DNA of 64,000 nucleotides. Origin: Qipengyuania sphaerica. GTDB lineage: Bacteria > Pseudomonadota > Alphaproteobacteria > Sphingomonadales > Sphingomonadaceae. Within the stretch, counting starts at the first letter, position 1; each line of letters starts with the position of its first letter. The stretch covers positions 1,302,001 through 1,366,000 of the forward strand of contig NZ_JAIGNR010000001.1 in the NCBI RefSeq assembly GCF_019711595.1, given 5' to 3'. Made by a program: the position numbers and the translations under genes. Shown piece after piece: positions 26,619 to 35,825 of the stretch. The notes beneath the pieces were generated by a model, which saw only the letters and a program-made list of their open reading frames with translations, was not told the DNA's origin and searched no databases.

Positions 26619-28177
26619 CACGCCTCTTCCACCTCCGGCATTTCGAGGCGCGGGAAAGCAGGCGTCGGCTTGTCGACCACGAAGCCTTCACCGACCAGTG
26701 CGCCGAACCAGCTCTCGTCCTGCAAATCGGCATACGTCCGTCGCTGAGGCGCAATGCCGAGCTGCTCGAGCACGGCGGCAGCCTTGGTGGGTACGACGGG
26801 CTGGATGGCGATGGCCATATCGCGAATGGCGATGAAAAGCGTCTGGAGAACGGCCTTCATTCGCTCGGGATCTGTTTTCTTCAGGCCCCAGGGCGCCTGC
26901 TCGTCGACATAGGCGTTGCAGGCGAACACCGCCTTCAGCCAAGCCTCGATACCGACGCTGAAGTTCAAGGCTTCGAATTCGCGCGGCAAGACGTCACGGC
27001 AGGCTTCCTGTACCGTGGCCAGCAGCGCCTTGTCGTCGCCATTGGTCTCGAAGTTCTCCAGCTTGCCGTCCATGTTCTTGTGGATCATCGAAAGCGTGCG
27101 CTGGGCGAGGTTGCCAAAGCTGTTGGCAAGCTCTGCATTTACCTTGTTTACAAGCGCTTCCGCCGAATAGCTGCCGTCCTTTCCGAAGACCACTTCGGCC
27201 ATCAGGAAGTATCGCAAGGAGTCTACGCCGAACAGGTCGATCAGCTCGTTAGGGTCGGTGACATTGCCCGCCGATTTGGACTCCTTGACGCCGCGGTTGA
27301 GCAGGAAGCCATGACCGAAGACCTGCTGCGGCACTGGGATATTCGCGCTCATCAGGAACGCAGGCCAGTAAATCGTATGGAAACGGACGATGTCCTTGCC
27401 GATCAAATGCAGGTTCGCCGGCCAGTACTTGTCCCACATTTCACCGCCATCGGGATAGCCGACGCCGGTGATGTAATTGGTCAGCGCGTCGACCCAGACA
27501 TACATCACGTGGTTGTCCGGGCCGGGCACTTTGACGCCCCAGTCAAAGCTGGTGCGGCTGACCGAGAGGTCCTTCAACCCGCCTTCGACGAACGCAATCA
27601 TCTCGTTCCGACGGCTCGCCGGTTCGAGGAAGCCGGGCTTGTTCAGCAGTTCAAGCAGCGGCTCGGCATATTTCGAAAGGCGGAAGAACCAGGTCTCCTC
27701 CTCGGTCCACTCGACCGGAGTGCCCTGCGGCGAAAGCTTTTCGCCCCCCTCCCCTTCGATCAGTTCCTTTTCGTCGTAATACGCCTCGTCACGAACCGAG
27801 TACCAGCCCTCGTAGCGGTCGAGGTAAAGGTCACCCTTGGCCTCCATCGCCTGCCAGATGGCGCGGCTCGCCCTATGGTGATCCTCGTCCGTAGTACGGA
27901 TGAACCGGTCATAGGTGATGTCGAGCCGGTCGAAGAGGTCCTTGAACGCGCCCGACATTTCGTCTGCCAGCTCACGCGGCGTCTTGCCCAGGTCACGAGC
28001 CTTCTGCGCCATCTTGAGACCATGCTCGTCGGTGCCTGTCTGGAAACGCACGTCGCGGCCCATCAGCCGCTGAAAGCGCGCTATTACGTCGGCCGCGATC
28101 GTCTCGTAGGCATGGCCGATATGCGGCTTGCCGTTGGGATAGTGGATCGCGGTGGTGATGTAGTAAGGGTCAGCCAT
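26618..28177 (-). CDS. metG: methionyl-tRNA synthetase
   Basis: A 519-residue class I aminoacyl-tRNA synthetase. The HIGH-type signature is HYPNGKPHIGHAYETI near residue 8, and the KMSKS-type loop is GVKESKSAGNV. Characteristic intermediate motifs include GTDEHGLKMAQKA and FGHGFLLNRGVK. There is no C-terminal EMAP/Trbp111 tRNA-binding domain, consistent with the short form. The ATG at 28177 (MADPYYITTAIHYPNG) is chosen because the family N-terminus starts there; it overlaps the holB end by 8 nt. Confidence 0.95.
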   Translation of the reverse strand: MADPYYITTAIHYPNGKPHIGHAYETIAADVIARFQRLMGRDVRFQTGTDEHGLKMAQKARDLGKTPRELADEMSGAFKDLFDRLDITYDRFIRTTDEDHHRASRAIWQAMEAKGDLYLDRYEGWYSVRDEAYYDEKELIEGEGGEKLSPQGTPVEWTEEETWFFRLSKYAEPLLELLNKPGFLEPASRRNEMIAFVEGGLKDLSVSRTSFDWGVKVPGPDNHVMYVWVDALTNYITGVGYPDGGEMWDKYWPANLHLIGKDIVRFHTIYWPAFLMSANIPVPQQVFGHGFLLNRGVKESKSAGNVTDPNELIDLFGVDSLRYFLMAEVVFGKDGSYSAEALVNKVNAELANSFGNLAQRTLSMIHKNMDGKLENFETNGDDKALLATVQEACRDVLPREFEALNFSVGIEAWLKAVFACNAYVDEQAPWGLKKTDPERMKAVLQTLFIAIRDMAIAIQPVVPTKAAAVLEQLGIAPQRRTYADLQDESWFGALVGEGFVVDKPTPAFPRLEMPEVEEA

Positions 28178-29114
28178 TGCCGCGCTCGCTAGCCGCGCCT
28201 GCCTGCGCGAGCAAGGTCCCGATTTCCATGCCGAGCAGTCCGGGGTCGAAATTGTAGGTTGGCTGTTCGCCCGCGAGCCGCACAAGTTCCGCATGCGTGT
28301 CGACCAGTTTGCGCGGATCGCCGGTGGCGTCCGAGACGCGTTCGGCAAGGATGGCGCGGGCGAGATCCAGAACCGCTTGCAACCGCGGGATGTCCTGCTT
28401 CGCTCCAATCGTACCCGACAATTGCCCGCGCAGGGCAAAGTCCCGGTCACCATCTTCGACGATCCGCCGCATCAGCTGCGCGGACTTGCCAAGGTCGAAT
28501 TCAAGGAAAGACAAGGCCGCGCCGGGCGATCCGGAGGCGGCCGCAATCGCGGCATCGCGCGAGGCAATGTCGGCTTCGGGAGCCAGATTGCGGAGAAGCT
28601 CGTCCATCGCCTCCCGCTCGATTGCGGGGAAACGTACAGTGCGACAGCGTGACCTGATCGTCGGCAGCAGCCGTGCAGGGCTATGCGCGATAAGCAGGAA
28701 ATATGTCCCCTGCGGAGGCTCCTCGAGGCTTTTCAGCAGCGCGTTTGAAGCGGAGACTTCCATATCGTCCGCAGGGTCGATGATGACCACGCGTTTGTCA
28801 CCCATGGTCGGGCGGGTGGTAAGTCGACGCTGGATCTCGCGGACCTGGTCGACCTTGATCCCGCGGGCGAGCTCGTAAGGCTTTCCGTCGTCGCGTTTCT
28901 TCGCCTCGTCCTTGTTCTTCGGGCCATAGGTCAGCGTCAGGATATCTGGATGGTCGCCTTCGGCCTTAGCTCCCAGCAATTCACGCGCTGCGGCCTGCGC
29001 GAATGTGGCTTTGCCCAGCCCCTTCCGTCCCGCGAGCAGCCAGGCATGATGCATGCGAGAGCCCTGCATGGCACTGCGCCAGGAATCCCAGGCATGATCG
29101 TGGCCGACCAGCAT
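28170..29114 (-). CDS. holB: DNA polymerase III delta' subunit
   Basis: A 314-residue clamp-loader subunit of the AAA+ type. It has the P-loop-like GRKGLGKATFAQAAARELL near residue 29, KVDQVREIQRRLTTRPTMGDKRVVIIDPADDM, NALLKSLEEPPQGTYFLLIAH and LLPTIRSRCRTVRF. The zinc-binding cysteines seen in gamma/tau are absent, fitting delta'. It overlaps tmk (TGATG) upstream and metG downstream, the usual tmk-holB-metG arrangement. Confidence 0.93.
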   Translation of the reverse strand: MLVGHDHAWDSWRSAMQGSRMHHAWLLAGRKGLGKATFAQAAARELLGAKAEGDHPDILTLTYGPKNKDEAKKRDDGKPYELARGIKVDQVREIQRRLTTRPTMGDKRVVIIDPADDMEVSASNALLKSLEEPPQGTYFLLIAHSPARLLPTIRSRCRTVRFPAIEREAMDELLRNLAPEADIASRDAAIAAASGSPGAALSFLEFDLGKSAQLMRRIVEDGDRDFALRGQLSGTIGAKQDIPRLQAVLDLARAILAERVSDATGDPRKLVDTHAELVRLAGEQPTYNFDPGLLGMEIGTLLAQAGAASERGNG

Positions 29115-29755
29115 CAGCGATCGACCTGCTGGAAGAGTCGCTCGACTACGCGTTCAACCCGGGCCTGCACTTCTTCGATCGAGCCCATACCCTCGATCCG
29201 CCCGAAACGTTGCGGCTCCTCCCTCACGAAAGCATCGAAGGCGGCGTTTACCCTCGCGTGATATTCTTGGTCTCGTCCGCCAATGGCGTCGGAGGCGTCC
29301 CCATCGCGGGCGCGCAAGCGTTCACCCACGACGCTTTCGTCGGCGGCGATGACGATCGTGAGGTCCGGCAACAGCCCGCCGCTACCGATCTCGTGCAGTT
29401 TGCGGACCTTGTCGTCCCCAAGCGCACCCGCAGAGCCCTGATAGGCCCGGCTGGAATCGACGAACCTGTCGCAGATCACCCATTTGCCTTGCTCCAGCGC
29501 GGGGCGGATGAGATTGGAGACATGATCGGCGCGTGCTGCAGCAAACAGCAAGGCTTCCGCTTCCGCGGCCCAGCCCTCACCCGGTGGATGCAGGAGCAAT
29601 TCGCGGATCGCTTCCGCGCCAGGCGTCCCGCCCGGTTCGCGCGTGAGGACGGTTTCGATGCCGCGCGCTTCCAGATTGTCGCACAAGAGCCGGGCCTGGG
29701 TGGACTTGCCCATGCCCTCCCCGCCCTCGAATGCAATGAACTTGCCGCGAGTCAC
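29114..29755 (-). CDS. tmk: thymidylate kinase
   Basis: A 213-residue kinase making dTDP from dTMP. The P-loop is FEGGEGMGKST near residue 8, the substrate-binding part is VLTREPGGTPGAE, and CDRFVDSSRAYQG is the DRY/DRH-like motif. The start is GTG at 29755, whose GTGA overlaps the dacC stop; the family N-terminus (TRGKFIAFEGGEG) begins immediately after it. The frame continues upstream only as an overlap with dacC. Confidence 0.95.
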   Translation of the reverse strand: MTRGKFIAFEGGEGMGKSTQARLLCDNLEARGIETVLTREPGGTPGAEAIRELLLHPPGEGWAAEAEALLFAAARADHVSNLIRPALEQGKWVICDRFVDSSRAYQGSAGALGDDKVRKLHEIGSGGLLPDLTIVIAADESVVGERLRARDGDASDAIGGRDQEYHARVNAAFDAFVREEPQRFGRIEGMGSIEEVQARVERVVERLFQQVDR

Positions 29756-30966
29756 GAAATCCACCCGAGCATGCCGTTCAGAATGCGGCGGCCGAACCCT
29801 GCCTCGGGCACCTCGTCCCTTGCGGCCAGCGGAATGGTGTAATCGGACATGCCGTCGATCGAAACGACGAGCCGGGCGACTTTCTCGCCCTTGCGGATAG
29901 GTGCGCGAAGCGGCCCATCGTAATGGACGGTCAGCTTCACATCGCGATGCCCGCCTGCAGGGATGTCGACGAAGATCCCGTGCGGCGAGACGAGCGCGAC
30001 GTCGCTGCTTGCCCCACCCTGCACTTCCGCAAATGCCACGGGGACATCGGGCGCGAACAACCGTTGTTGGTCGAACGCGGAGAAACCCCACTCGATGAGG
30101 TCCCGCGCCGCCCGGTTGCGATCGCGCGCCCTCGGGCTGGCAGCGACGACCATGACGAGCCGCCTGCCGTTGCGCTCGGCCGACCCGAGGAAGCCGTAAC
30201 CTGCCTGGTTGGTGAATCCGGTCTTGATGCCATCCGCACCCGGCACCACTCCGCTGATCGGGTCGTGATTGGGCTGGGTGATATTATTGTAGGTGAACTC
30301 GGTGTGCCCGACATAGTGGCGGTACTTCGTTGGATGCCGCCTGAGCATCTGGGTGGCGAGCGTCGTCAAATCGCGCGCGGTGACGAAAGTATGCCCGTCG
30401 TCCATCCACCCGTTGGGCGTGCCGAAATGGCTGTCGCGCATGCCGATCTCGGCCGCCTTGGCGTTCATTGCCGCGACCCATTCCTCTACCGATCCAGCAG
30501 CGCCATCCGCCAGCGCGGCGGCGCCGTCATTGGCCGAGACGGTGGTGACTCCGTGGACGAGGTCATCGACCGAAACCCTGGCATCATGCGGCAGGAACAT
30601 GGTCGATCCCACATTATTCCACTTCTTCCAGATCTCGGGTCGGATGGTGAAACTTTGCTGCGGGAGGATCTTTCCCTCTTCCATCCACTCGAAGGCGAGG
30701 AAGGTCGTCATCACCTTGGTAATCGAGGCAGGCATGAAGCGCCGGTCCGCTTCGCGTTCGAAGAGGATCTGCCCACTGGTCACATCGAACAAATAGGCGA
30801 TCGGTGCCAGCTCGGCATCCGGCGGTGTGAGCGCCTGCTCTTCCTGTGCGGCGACGGGAAAGAGGGCGAACGAGGACACTACAGTCGCTAGAATGAGGTT
30901 TCGGACTTGCGGTCGCAATTGGCGCGGCGCCGCCTTTCGGCGGCGCTTCCCTGACGAGAGTGACAA
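29752..30966 (-). CDS. dacC: D-alanyl-D-alanine carboxypeptidase (PBP5/6 type)
   Basis: A 404-residue exported low-molecular-weight penicillin-binding protein. The basic N-terminus (about 1-22) leads into a signal peptide (LILATVVSSFALFPVAAQ, cleaved near 41). Catalytic motifs are SITK (S81-K84), SAN (144-146) and KTG (about 248-250). A beta-rich C-terminal domain (about 300-385) precedes an amphipathic end (GFGRRILNGMLGWIS) likely to anchor it to the membrane. It trims pentapeptide side chains of peptidoglycan. It heads the overlapping operon with tmk; the exact dac number is by analogy. Confidence 0.92.
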   Translation of the reverse strand: MSLSSGKRRRKAAPRQLRPQVRNLILATVVSSFALFPVAAQEEQALTPPDAELAPIAYLFDVTSGQILFEREADRRFMPASITKVMTTFLAFEWMEEGKILPQQSFTIRPEIWKKWNNVGSTMFLPHDARVSVDDLVHGVTTVSANDGAAALADGAAGSVEEWVAAMNAKAAEIGMRDSHFGTPNGWMDDGHTFVTARDLTTLATQMLRRHPTKYRHYVGHTEFTYNNITQPNHDPISGVVPGADGIKTGFTNQAGYGFLGSAERNGRRLVMVVAASPRARDRNRAARDLIEWGFSAFDQQRLFAPDVPVAFAEVQGGASSDVALVSPHGIFVDIPAGGHRDVKLTVHYDGPLRAPIRKGEKVARLVVSIDGMSDYTIPLAARDEVPEAGFGRRILNGMLGWIS

Positions 30967-31022
30967 ACCCGATGGCTATAACACGCTGCGCCGCATTGGC
31001 GAGGCGGTCTGGGAGCTATCCA

Positions 31023-32042
31023 CTAACGAACGATTTCATCCGCCAGCAGGCCCACGCTCATAGCGTAATAGTTCGAGCAATTGTATTCGAGGATCACCCG
31101 GTAATTGCTGGTCAGCAACCAGGCCGGTGTGCCCGGCCCGTCGGGCTGGAACAGCGTTGCCAGTGTATCGTCGGCCAGCGGCCTTTGCGGCTGCACACCC
31201 AGGGCACGCCACTCGGCCGCGGTCTTGTAGACGCTGTGACGTTCGTGAACACGCGGACATACTGGCGCGACGATCTTGGTGCGGTACCGGTCGACATCGA
31301 ACCCCGAGGGAACATAAGCACGCACTCCCCAGGGCTGCCCTGCCCTCCACCCGGCATCCTGGAAATACCGCGCAATCGAGGCCAATGCATCGCGTTCGTT
31401 ATTCATGATATCGGCGCGGCCATCGCCGTCACCGTCGTTGGCAAGGCGCAGGTACACGCTGGGAAGGAATTGCGGGTGGCCGAACGCACCAGCCCAACTG
31501 CCCTTCAGTTCGCTCCGCGAGTAACCCTTGTCTGCCACCTTCATCAAATCGATCCATTCGGACGAGAAAAGGTCGCGTCGGCGGCCTTCCCAGGCAAGCG
31601 TTGCCAATGCTTGCGACAGATCGAAGCTGCCTTTCACACTGCCATAAGCTGTTTCATGCCCCCAGATCGCGGTTACAATCTCGCCCGGCACACCGTACTC
31701 GCGCTCGAACGCGGCAAGGGCACCACGATAGTTCGCGAAATTGCGCCTTCCTCCGCTGATCCGCGCATTGTCGACATGACGGGAAATATAGGGTGCTAGC
31801 GGAGGATAACCCGGTGTGCTCGACGATCCGGGCTGCGTCCGGTCAAGTTCGATAACGCGCTGGTTGGGTGTGAGGCCTGCGGTCATGCGCATGAGAGTTG
31901 CTTCGCTGACCCCTTCTGCCCTGGCCCTGGCCATCAGGAGCTGGAGGTAGGCATCGAAGGACATGTCCTGTGCGGCTATCGGTGCGGCAGGCAGTCCAAG
32001 CAGAGTGGCACTGGCGACGAGGAGAAGTTTGCGAAGGCTCAT
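31023..32042 (-). CDS. lytic murein transglycosylase (MltB-like)
   Basis: A 339-residue exported enzyme with a signal peptide (MSLRKLLLVASATLLGLPAAPIAAQ). The MltB/SLT family-3 catalytic glutamate is E130 in IWGHETAYG. Further family pieces are SFDLSQALATLAWEGRRR, WAGAFGHPQFLPS, DGDGDGRADIMNNERDALASIARYF and LEYNCSNYYAMSVGLLADEI. No lipobox cysteine is seen, so it is probably soluble in the periplasm. It lies 56 nt upstream of dacC on the same strand, so two peptidoglycan enzymes may share control. Confidence 0.93.
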   Translation of the reverse strand: MSLRKLLLVASATLLGLPAAPIAAQDMSFDAYLQLLMARARAEGVSEATLMRMTAGLTPNQRVIELDRTQPGSSSTPGYPPLAPYISRHVDNARISGGRRNFANYRGALAAFEREYGVPGEIVTAIWGHETAYGSVKGSFDLSQALATLAWEGRRRDLFSSEWIDLMKVADKGYSRSELKGSWAGAFGHPQFLPSVYLRLANDGDGDGRADIMNNERDALASIARYFQDAGWRAGQPWGVRAYVPSGFDVDRYRTKIVAPVCPRVHERHSVYKTAAEWRALGVQPQRPLADDTLATLFQPDGPGTPAWLLTSNYRVILEYNCSNYYAMSVGLLADEIVR

Positions 32043-32171
32043 GCGCGTGTTGTTGCAGGCTGAATGTGAATGGCAAGTGTCATGAAGCGCTTACGCGGCA
32101 GACCATGCCCCAGTTCCGATATTCGCTGGTGACAATTCCAAAAGCTTTGGCTAGCCCGCAATCCGCTCAGC

Positions 32172-32261
32172 GGACAGGTGGCAGAGCGGTTGAATGCACC
32201 GGTCTTGAAAACCGGCAAGGGTGCAAGCCCTTCGTGGGTTCGAATCCCACCCTGTCCGCCA
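32172..32261 (+). tRNA. tRNA-Ser (anticodon UGA)
   Basis: A 90-nt cloverleaf with acceptor stem GGACAGG/CCTGTCC, anticodon loop CTTGAAA giving UGA (codon UCA), the long variable arm expected of tRNA-Ser, T-loop GTTCGAATC and an encoded CCA end. It reads serine UCA codons. The gene for the acidic 60-residue protein on the other strand ends only 3 nt away. Confidence 0.97.
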
Positions 32262-32264
32262 GCA

Positions 32265-32447
32265 TTACCCTTCCTGCTGCTTAGGCGTGATCAAGTAACC
32301 GTCTCGCCTGTCATCCAACGGGTAATCCTGCGGATCGACGCTGGACTGGTTCTTCAGCGCGATGTGGTCTTCGACAATTCCGCCATCACGCGTGGCTTCA
32401 TCGTCCTCGTCTATGCCCTGGGGCTCGTCCAGAATCTCGTATTCCAT
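32265..32447 (-). CDS. small acidic protein of unknown function
   Basis: A 60-residue acidic protein (MEYEILDEPQGIDEDDEATRDGG at the start) with no membrane segment and no recognised domain. A strong ribosome binding site (GAGGAG, 32455-32460) lies 7 nt before the ATG, which supports a real gene. It ends 3 nt from the tRNA-Ser 3' end, so its transcript may read antisense into the tRNA. It lies 78 nt downstream of the antiporter gene. Confidence 0.65.
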   Translation of the reverse strand: MEYEILDEPQGIDEDDEATRDGGIVEDHIALKNQSSVDPQDYPLDDRRDGYLITPKQQEG

Positions 32448-32525
32448 CGCAAGTCTCCTCGAAAACCAAACGGTTATCTGGCCATGGAGATGCGAAGGCT
32501 GCGACGAGGCGATACTTGTTTGCGG

Positions 32526-34385
32526 CTAGCGGCCCCGCTTCAGGATTTCATCCATCTGCTCGCGCAGGACCGGATCCCATTCCTCGCGCAATTGTTTCAC
32601 ACGCTCGATCAGCGGCTCGTTCTCGTGATAGGGAATGTCGAGCCGATAGAGATCGGCGACCTCCGGCATGAACTTGCGGTCCATCTCTTCCCAGGCATCC
32701 ATCGCTGCCTGGGCCTGCTGCCGGTCCATCCCCAGCGCCTCATAAGCGGACCTACCCATGCGCAAACTGCTGTCGTAGGTTTCGCGGATGATGTCGCGGC
32801 AGCCGTAGGACCATAATTCGTAGACATGGTTCCGGTCGATCGCCCGGGCCGTGACGTGGACCTTGGGGTGGTGCTTGATGACGTGTTTGACCAGCCTGTC
32901 GATCTGTTCGCGCTCATCGAGGGCGACGACGATCAGCTTGGCCTTGTCGATTCCTGCCGAATGAAGCAGGTCCGGCCGTGTCGCGTCGCCGAAATAGGTG
33001 CGGAAGCCGAACTTGCGCACGATCTCCAGTTGCTTGCTGTCGTAGTCGATGACGGTCGTCGAGAAACCAGCTGCCTGCAGCATACGGTCGACAATACCAC
33101 CCACACGCCCTCGCCCGGCGATGATAATCTCGTTCTCCTCCTCGATCGTGTCCGCCTCGCGGTCTGTTCCCTCGGTGCAATACGCATGCGCGATGACCTT
33201 GTCATAGAGGATGAAAAGGAGCGGCGTGACGAGCATGGTCAGGGCGACGACCAGCAGGAGGAGATCGGCTAGCGCCTCCGGCAATACAGCATTGCCGACA
33301 GCAAAGGCGATCAGGACAAAGGCGAATTCGCCAGCCTGAGGCAGGCTGAGGCAGAAGAGCCAAAGCGCCTGTCGCCGCAAGCCGTAAATCCACCCGACGA
33401 GCAGCAGGACGGCAAACTTTGCAGCTATCGTTACGGCTGCCCAGAATACCACGTCGCGCCACATTTCGCTCGCCAGTGCGAAATCGATACCCGCGCCCAC
33501 GGTAATGAAGAACAGGCCGAGCAACAGGCCCTTGAACGGGTTGATGTCGCTTTCGAGTTCGTGGCGGTATTCGCTGGTGGCGAGGACCACGCCTGCAACG
33601 AAGGCCCCCAGCGCCGGCGAAAGGCCGACCAATGACATCAGGAGAGCAATTCCGATCACTACTCCCAGCGCCGCTGCCGTGAACAATTCTCGCAGGTTCG
33701 CGCCTGCAATGTAGCGGAACAGCGGACGGATGGCGAAGATGCCGATAGCGATGACCGCTGCCACAGCAGCGATACGCGAAACGGCTGCGAGCCAGACGGG
33801 CATGTTCGCGGTAAGATCGATCCCGCCATGCCCATGGCCGCCGCCGTGATCGCCGGTTGCGCCATACAGATCGGGCATTGCCAGCAGTGGCAGCAGCGCG
33901 AGGATGGGGATCACCGCCACGTCCTGGACCAGCAGGACGGAGAAACTGGCCTCCCCGCCCTCGCTCTTCATCAGGTTCTTCTCGGTCAGCGTCTGGACGA
34001 TGATCGCGGTCGAGGAGAGAGCGAGGACCATGCCGATGGCGAGCGCGGTCTGCCACGGGTTGCTATCCAGCAGGGCGATACCGGTGATTGCCAATGTGGT
34101 GAGCAGGACCTGCCCGCCCCCCAGCCCCAGCAGCTTGCCGCGCATCGCCCAGAGGCGCCTGGGTTCCATTTCGAGGCCGATGATGAAGAGCATCATCACC
34201 ACGCCGAATTCGGCGAAGACCTGCAGCGCCTCGACATCGACATTGAGGCCCAGCAGGATCGGGCTGATCGCCATACCCGCCAGCAGGTAGCCGAGCACCG
34301 AGCCGAGCCCGAACCGGCTCGCCAGCGGTACGGCTACCACGCCTGCCACGAGAATCAGGAAGGCGAGGATCAGGAACCCGGTCAC
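32526..34385 (-). CDS. Kef-type cation:proton antiporter with TrkA-N domain
   Basis: A 619-residue membrane protein. Residues about 1-390 form 12 or so spans of the monovalent cation:proton antiporter-2 family, with MVLALSSTAIIVQTL, LLVQDVAVIPILALL and FCLSLPQAGEFAFVL. A histidine-rich loop (GDHGGGHGHGG, about 182-192) lies between two spans. Residues about 410-530 are a Rossmann TrkA-N (RCK) domain with GRGRVGGIVDRML and YFGDATRPDLL. Such proteins export K+ in electrophile stress, usually gated by glutathione or nucleotides. No ancillary KefF/KefG gene was seen. It follows lpdA by 27 nt. Confidence 0.9.
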   Translation of the reverse strand: MTGFLILAFLILVAGVVAVPLASRFGLGSVLGYLLAGMAISPILLGLNVDVEALQVFAEFGVVMMLFIIGLEMEPRRLWAMRGKLLGLGGGQVLLTTLAITGIALLDSNPWQTALAIGMVLALSSTAIIVQTLTEKNLMKSEGGEASFSVLLVQDVAVIPILALLPLLAMPDLYGATGDHGGGHGHGGIDLTANMPVWLAAVSRIAAVAAVIAIGIFAIRPLFRYIAGANLRELFTAAALGVVIGIALLMSLVGLSPALGAFVAGVVLATSEYRHELESDINPFKGLLLGLFFITVGAGIDFALASEMWRDVVFWAAVTIAAKFAVLLLVGWIYGLRRQALWLFCLSLPQAGEFAFVLIAFAVGNAVLPEALADLLLLVVALTMLVTPLLFILYDKVIAHAYCTEGTDREADTIEEENEIIIAGRGRVGGIVDRMLQAAGFSTTVIDYDSKQLEIVRKFGFRTYFGDATRPDLLHSAGIDKAKLIVVALDEREQIDRLVKHVIKHHPKVHVTARAIDRNHVYELWSYGCRDIIRETYDSSLRMGRSAYEALGMDRQQAQAAMDAWEEMDRKFMPEVADLYRLDIPYHENEPLIERVKQLREEWDPVLREQMDEILKRGR

Positions 34386-34412
34386 TGTTTACTCACCCTC
34401 CCCTTGGAAGCG

Positions 34413-35825
34413 TCAGATATGGAGCGCGCGTCCGTAGCTCGCAAGCACGCTTTCATGCATGCTTTCGCTGATCGTGGGATGCGGGAAGACGGTGTTCATC
34501 AGTTCGGCCTCGGTCGTCTCAAGCGTCTTGCCGACAACGAAGCCCTGGATCATCTCGGTCACTTCCGCGCCGACCATGTGAGCACCGAGAAGCTCGCCGG
34601 TCTTGGCATCGAACACGGTCTTCACGAAGCCTTCCGCTTCGCCCAGCGCGATGGCCTTCCCGTTGCCGATGAAGGGGAAAGTACCCGCCTTTACGGTGTA
34701 GCCCGCTTCCTTGGCCTTCGCCTCGGTCAGGCCGACGCTGGCGATCTGCGGGTGGCAATAGGTGCAGCCCGGAATGTTATTACGGTCGAGCGGGTGCGGG
34801 TGGACGTCCTTGTTGCCCAGCTCCTTGGCAATCGCCTCGGCACAGGTGACGCCTTCGTGGCTCGCCTTGTGCGCCAGCCAGGGGCCGGGCGTGCAGTCGC
34901 CGATGGCCCACAGGCCCTTCGACTTGGTGCGGCCATAACCGTCGATCTGGATGAAGCCGCGGTCCATTTCGACCAGCTTTTCCAGCCCCACATTCTCGGT
35001 GTTCGGCACGATGCCGATGGCGGTGATGCAGTGGGTGAACTCGGTCTCGGAAACCTTGCCGTCCTTGGCCTTGATCTTGGCCTTCACGCCCTTGTCGGAA
35101 ACCTTGATGTCCTCGACACCCGCGCCAGTCATGATGGTCATGCCCTGCTTGGTCAGGCTCTTTTCGAGAAAGGCTGAGACGTCCTTGTCTTCCACCGGCA
35201 CGATGCGGTCGAGCATTTCGACCACAGTCACATCGCAGCCCATGTCGTTATAGAAGCTGGCGAACTCGATCCCGATCGCGCCCGATCCGATCACCAGCAG
35301 CTTCTTCGGCATTTCCGGCGGGGTCATCGCATGGCGATAGGTCCAGACGCGCTTGCCGTCGGCCTTGGCGAACGGCAGGTCGCGGGCACGCGCTCCGGTG
35401 GCGACGATCACGTGCTTGGCGGTGAGCTTCTCTTCGCCCTTCTCGCCTTTCACGGTAAGGCTGGTGGGGCCGGTCAGCTGCCCCTCGCCCATGTGGACCG
35501 TGATCTTGTTCTTCTTCATCAGGTGCGTGACGCCCTGGTTGAGCTGCTTGGCGACGCCGCGGCTGCGCTTCACCACCGCTTCGAGGTCGGCTTCGATCTC
35601 GCCGGCGATCTTGAGGCCATAGTCCTTCGCATGCTGGGCATAGTGCAGGATCTCGGCACTCCGCAGCAGCGCCTTGGTCGGGATGCAGCCCCAGTTGAGG
35701 CAGATGCCGCCGAGCAGTTCGCGTTCGACGATGGCGGTCTTCAGGCCCAGCTGCGCGCAGCGGATCGCCGCGACATAGCCGCCGGGTCCGGAGCCGAGAA
35801 CGATGACGTCGTAGGAATTGGACAT
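34413..35825 (-). CDS. lpdA: dihydrolipoyl dehydrogenase (E3)
   Basis: A 470-residue flavoprotein oxidising the dihydrolipoyl arm of 2-oxoacid dehydrogenases. FAD motif VIVLGSGPGGYVAAIRCAQLG opens the protein after a short lead; the redox disulfide is in GGICLNWGCIPTK (CxxxxC); the NAD motif is LLVIGSGAIGIEFASF; the C-terminal His-Glu pair lies in TVFPHPTISESMHE. It lies downstream of pdhC on the same strand with two genes between, consistent with the PDH complex. Confidence 0.95.
   Translation of the reverse strand: MSNSYDVIVLGSGPGGYVAAIRCAQLGLKTAIVERELLGGICLNWGCIPTKALLRSAEILHYAQHAKDYGLKIAGEIEADLEAVVKRSRGVAKQLNQGVTHLMKKNKITVHMGEGQLTGPTSLTVKGEKGEEKLTAKHVIVATGARARDLPFAKADGKRVWTYRHAMTPPEMPKKLLVIGSGAIGIEFASFYNDMGCDVTVVEMLDRIVPVEDKDVSAFLEKSLTKQGMTIMTGAGVEDIKVSDKGVKAKIKAKDGKVSETEFTHCITAIGIVPNTENVGLEKLVEMDRGFIQIDGYGRTKSKGLWAIGDCTPGPWLAHKASHEGVTCAEAIAKELGNKDVHPHPLDRNNIPGCTYCHPQIASVGLTEAKAKEAGYTVKAGTFPFIGNGKAIALGEAEGFVKTVFDAKTGELLGAHMVGAEVTEMIQGFVVGKTLETTEAELMNTVFPHPTISESMHESVLASYGRALHI

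Noticed and set aside
32172..32261. tRNA-Ser as an integration site
   Set aside because: No integrase and no duplicated tRNA 3' end was seen nearby; the flanking genes look like stable core genes.
33828..35177. 449-codon plus-strand frame opposite the Kef antiporter and lpdA
   Set aside because: Antisense shadow of two conserved genes; no ribosome site or domain.
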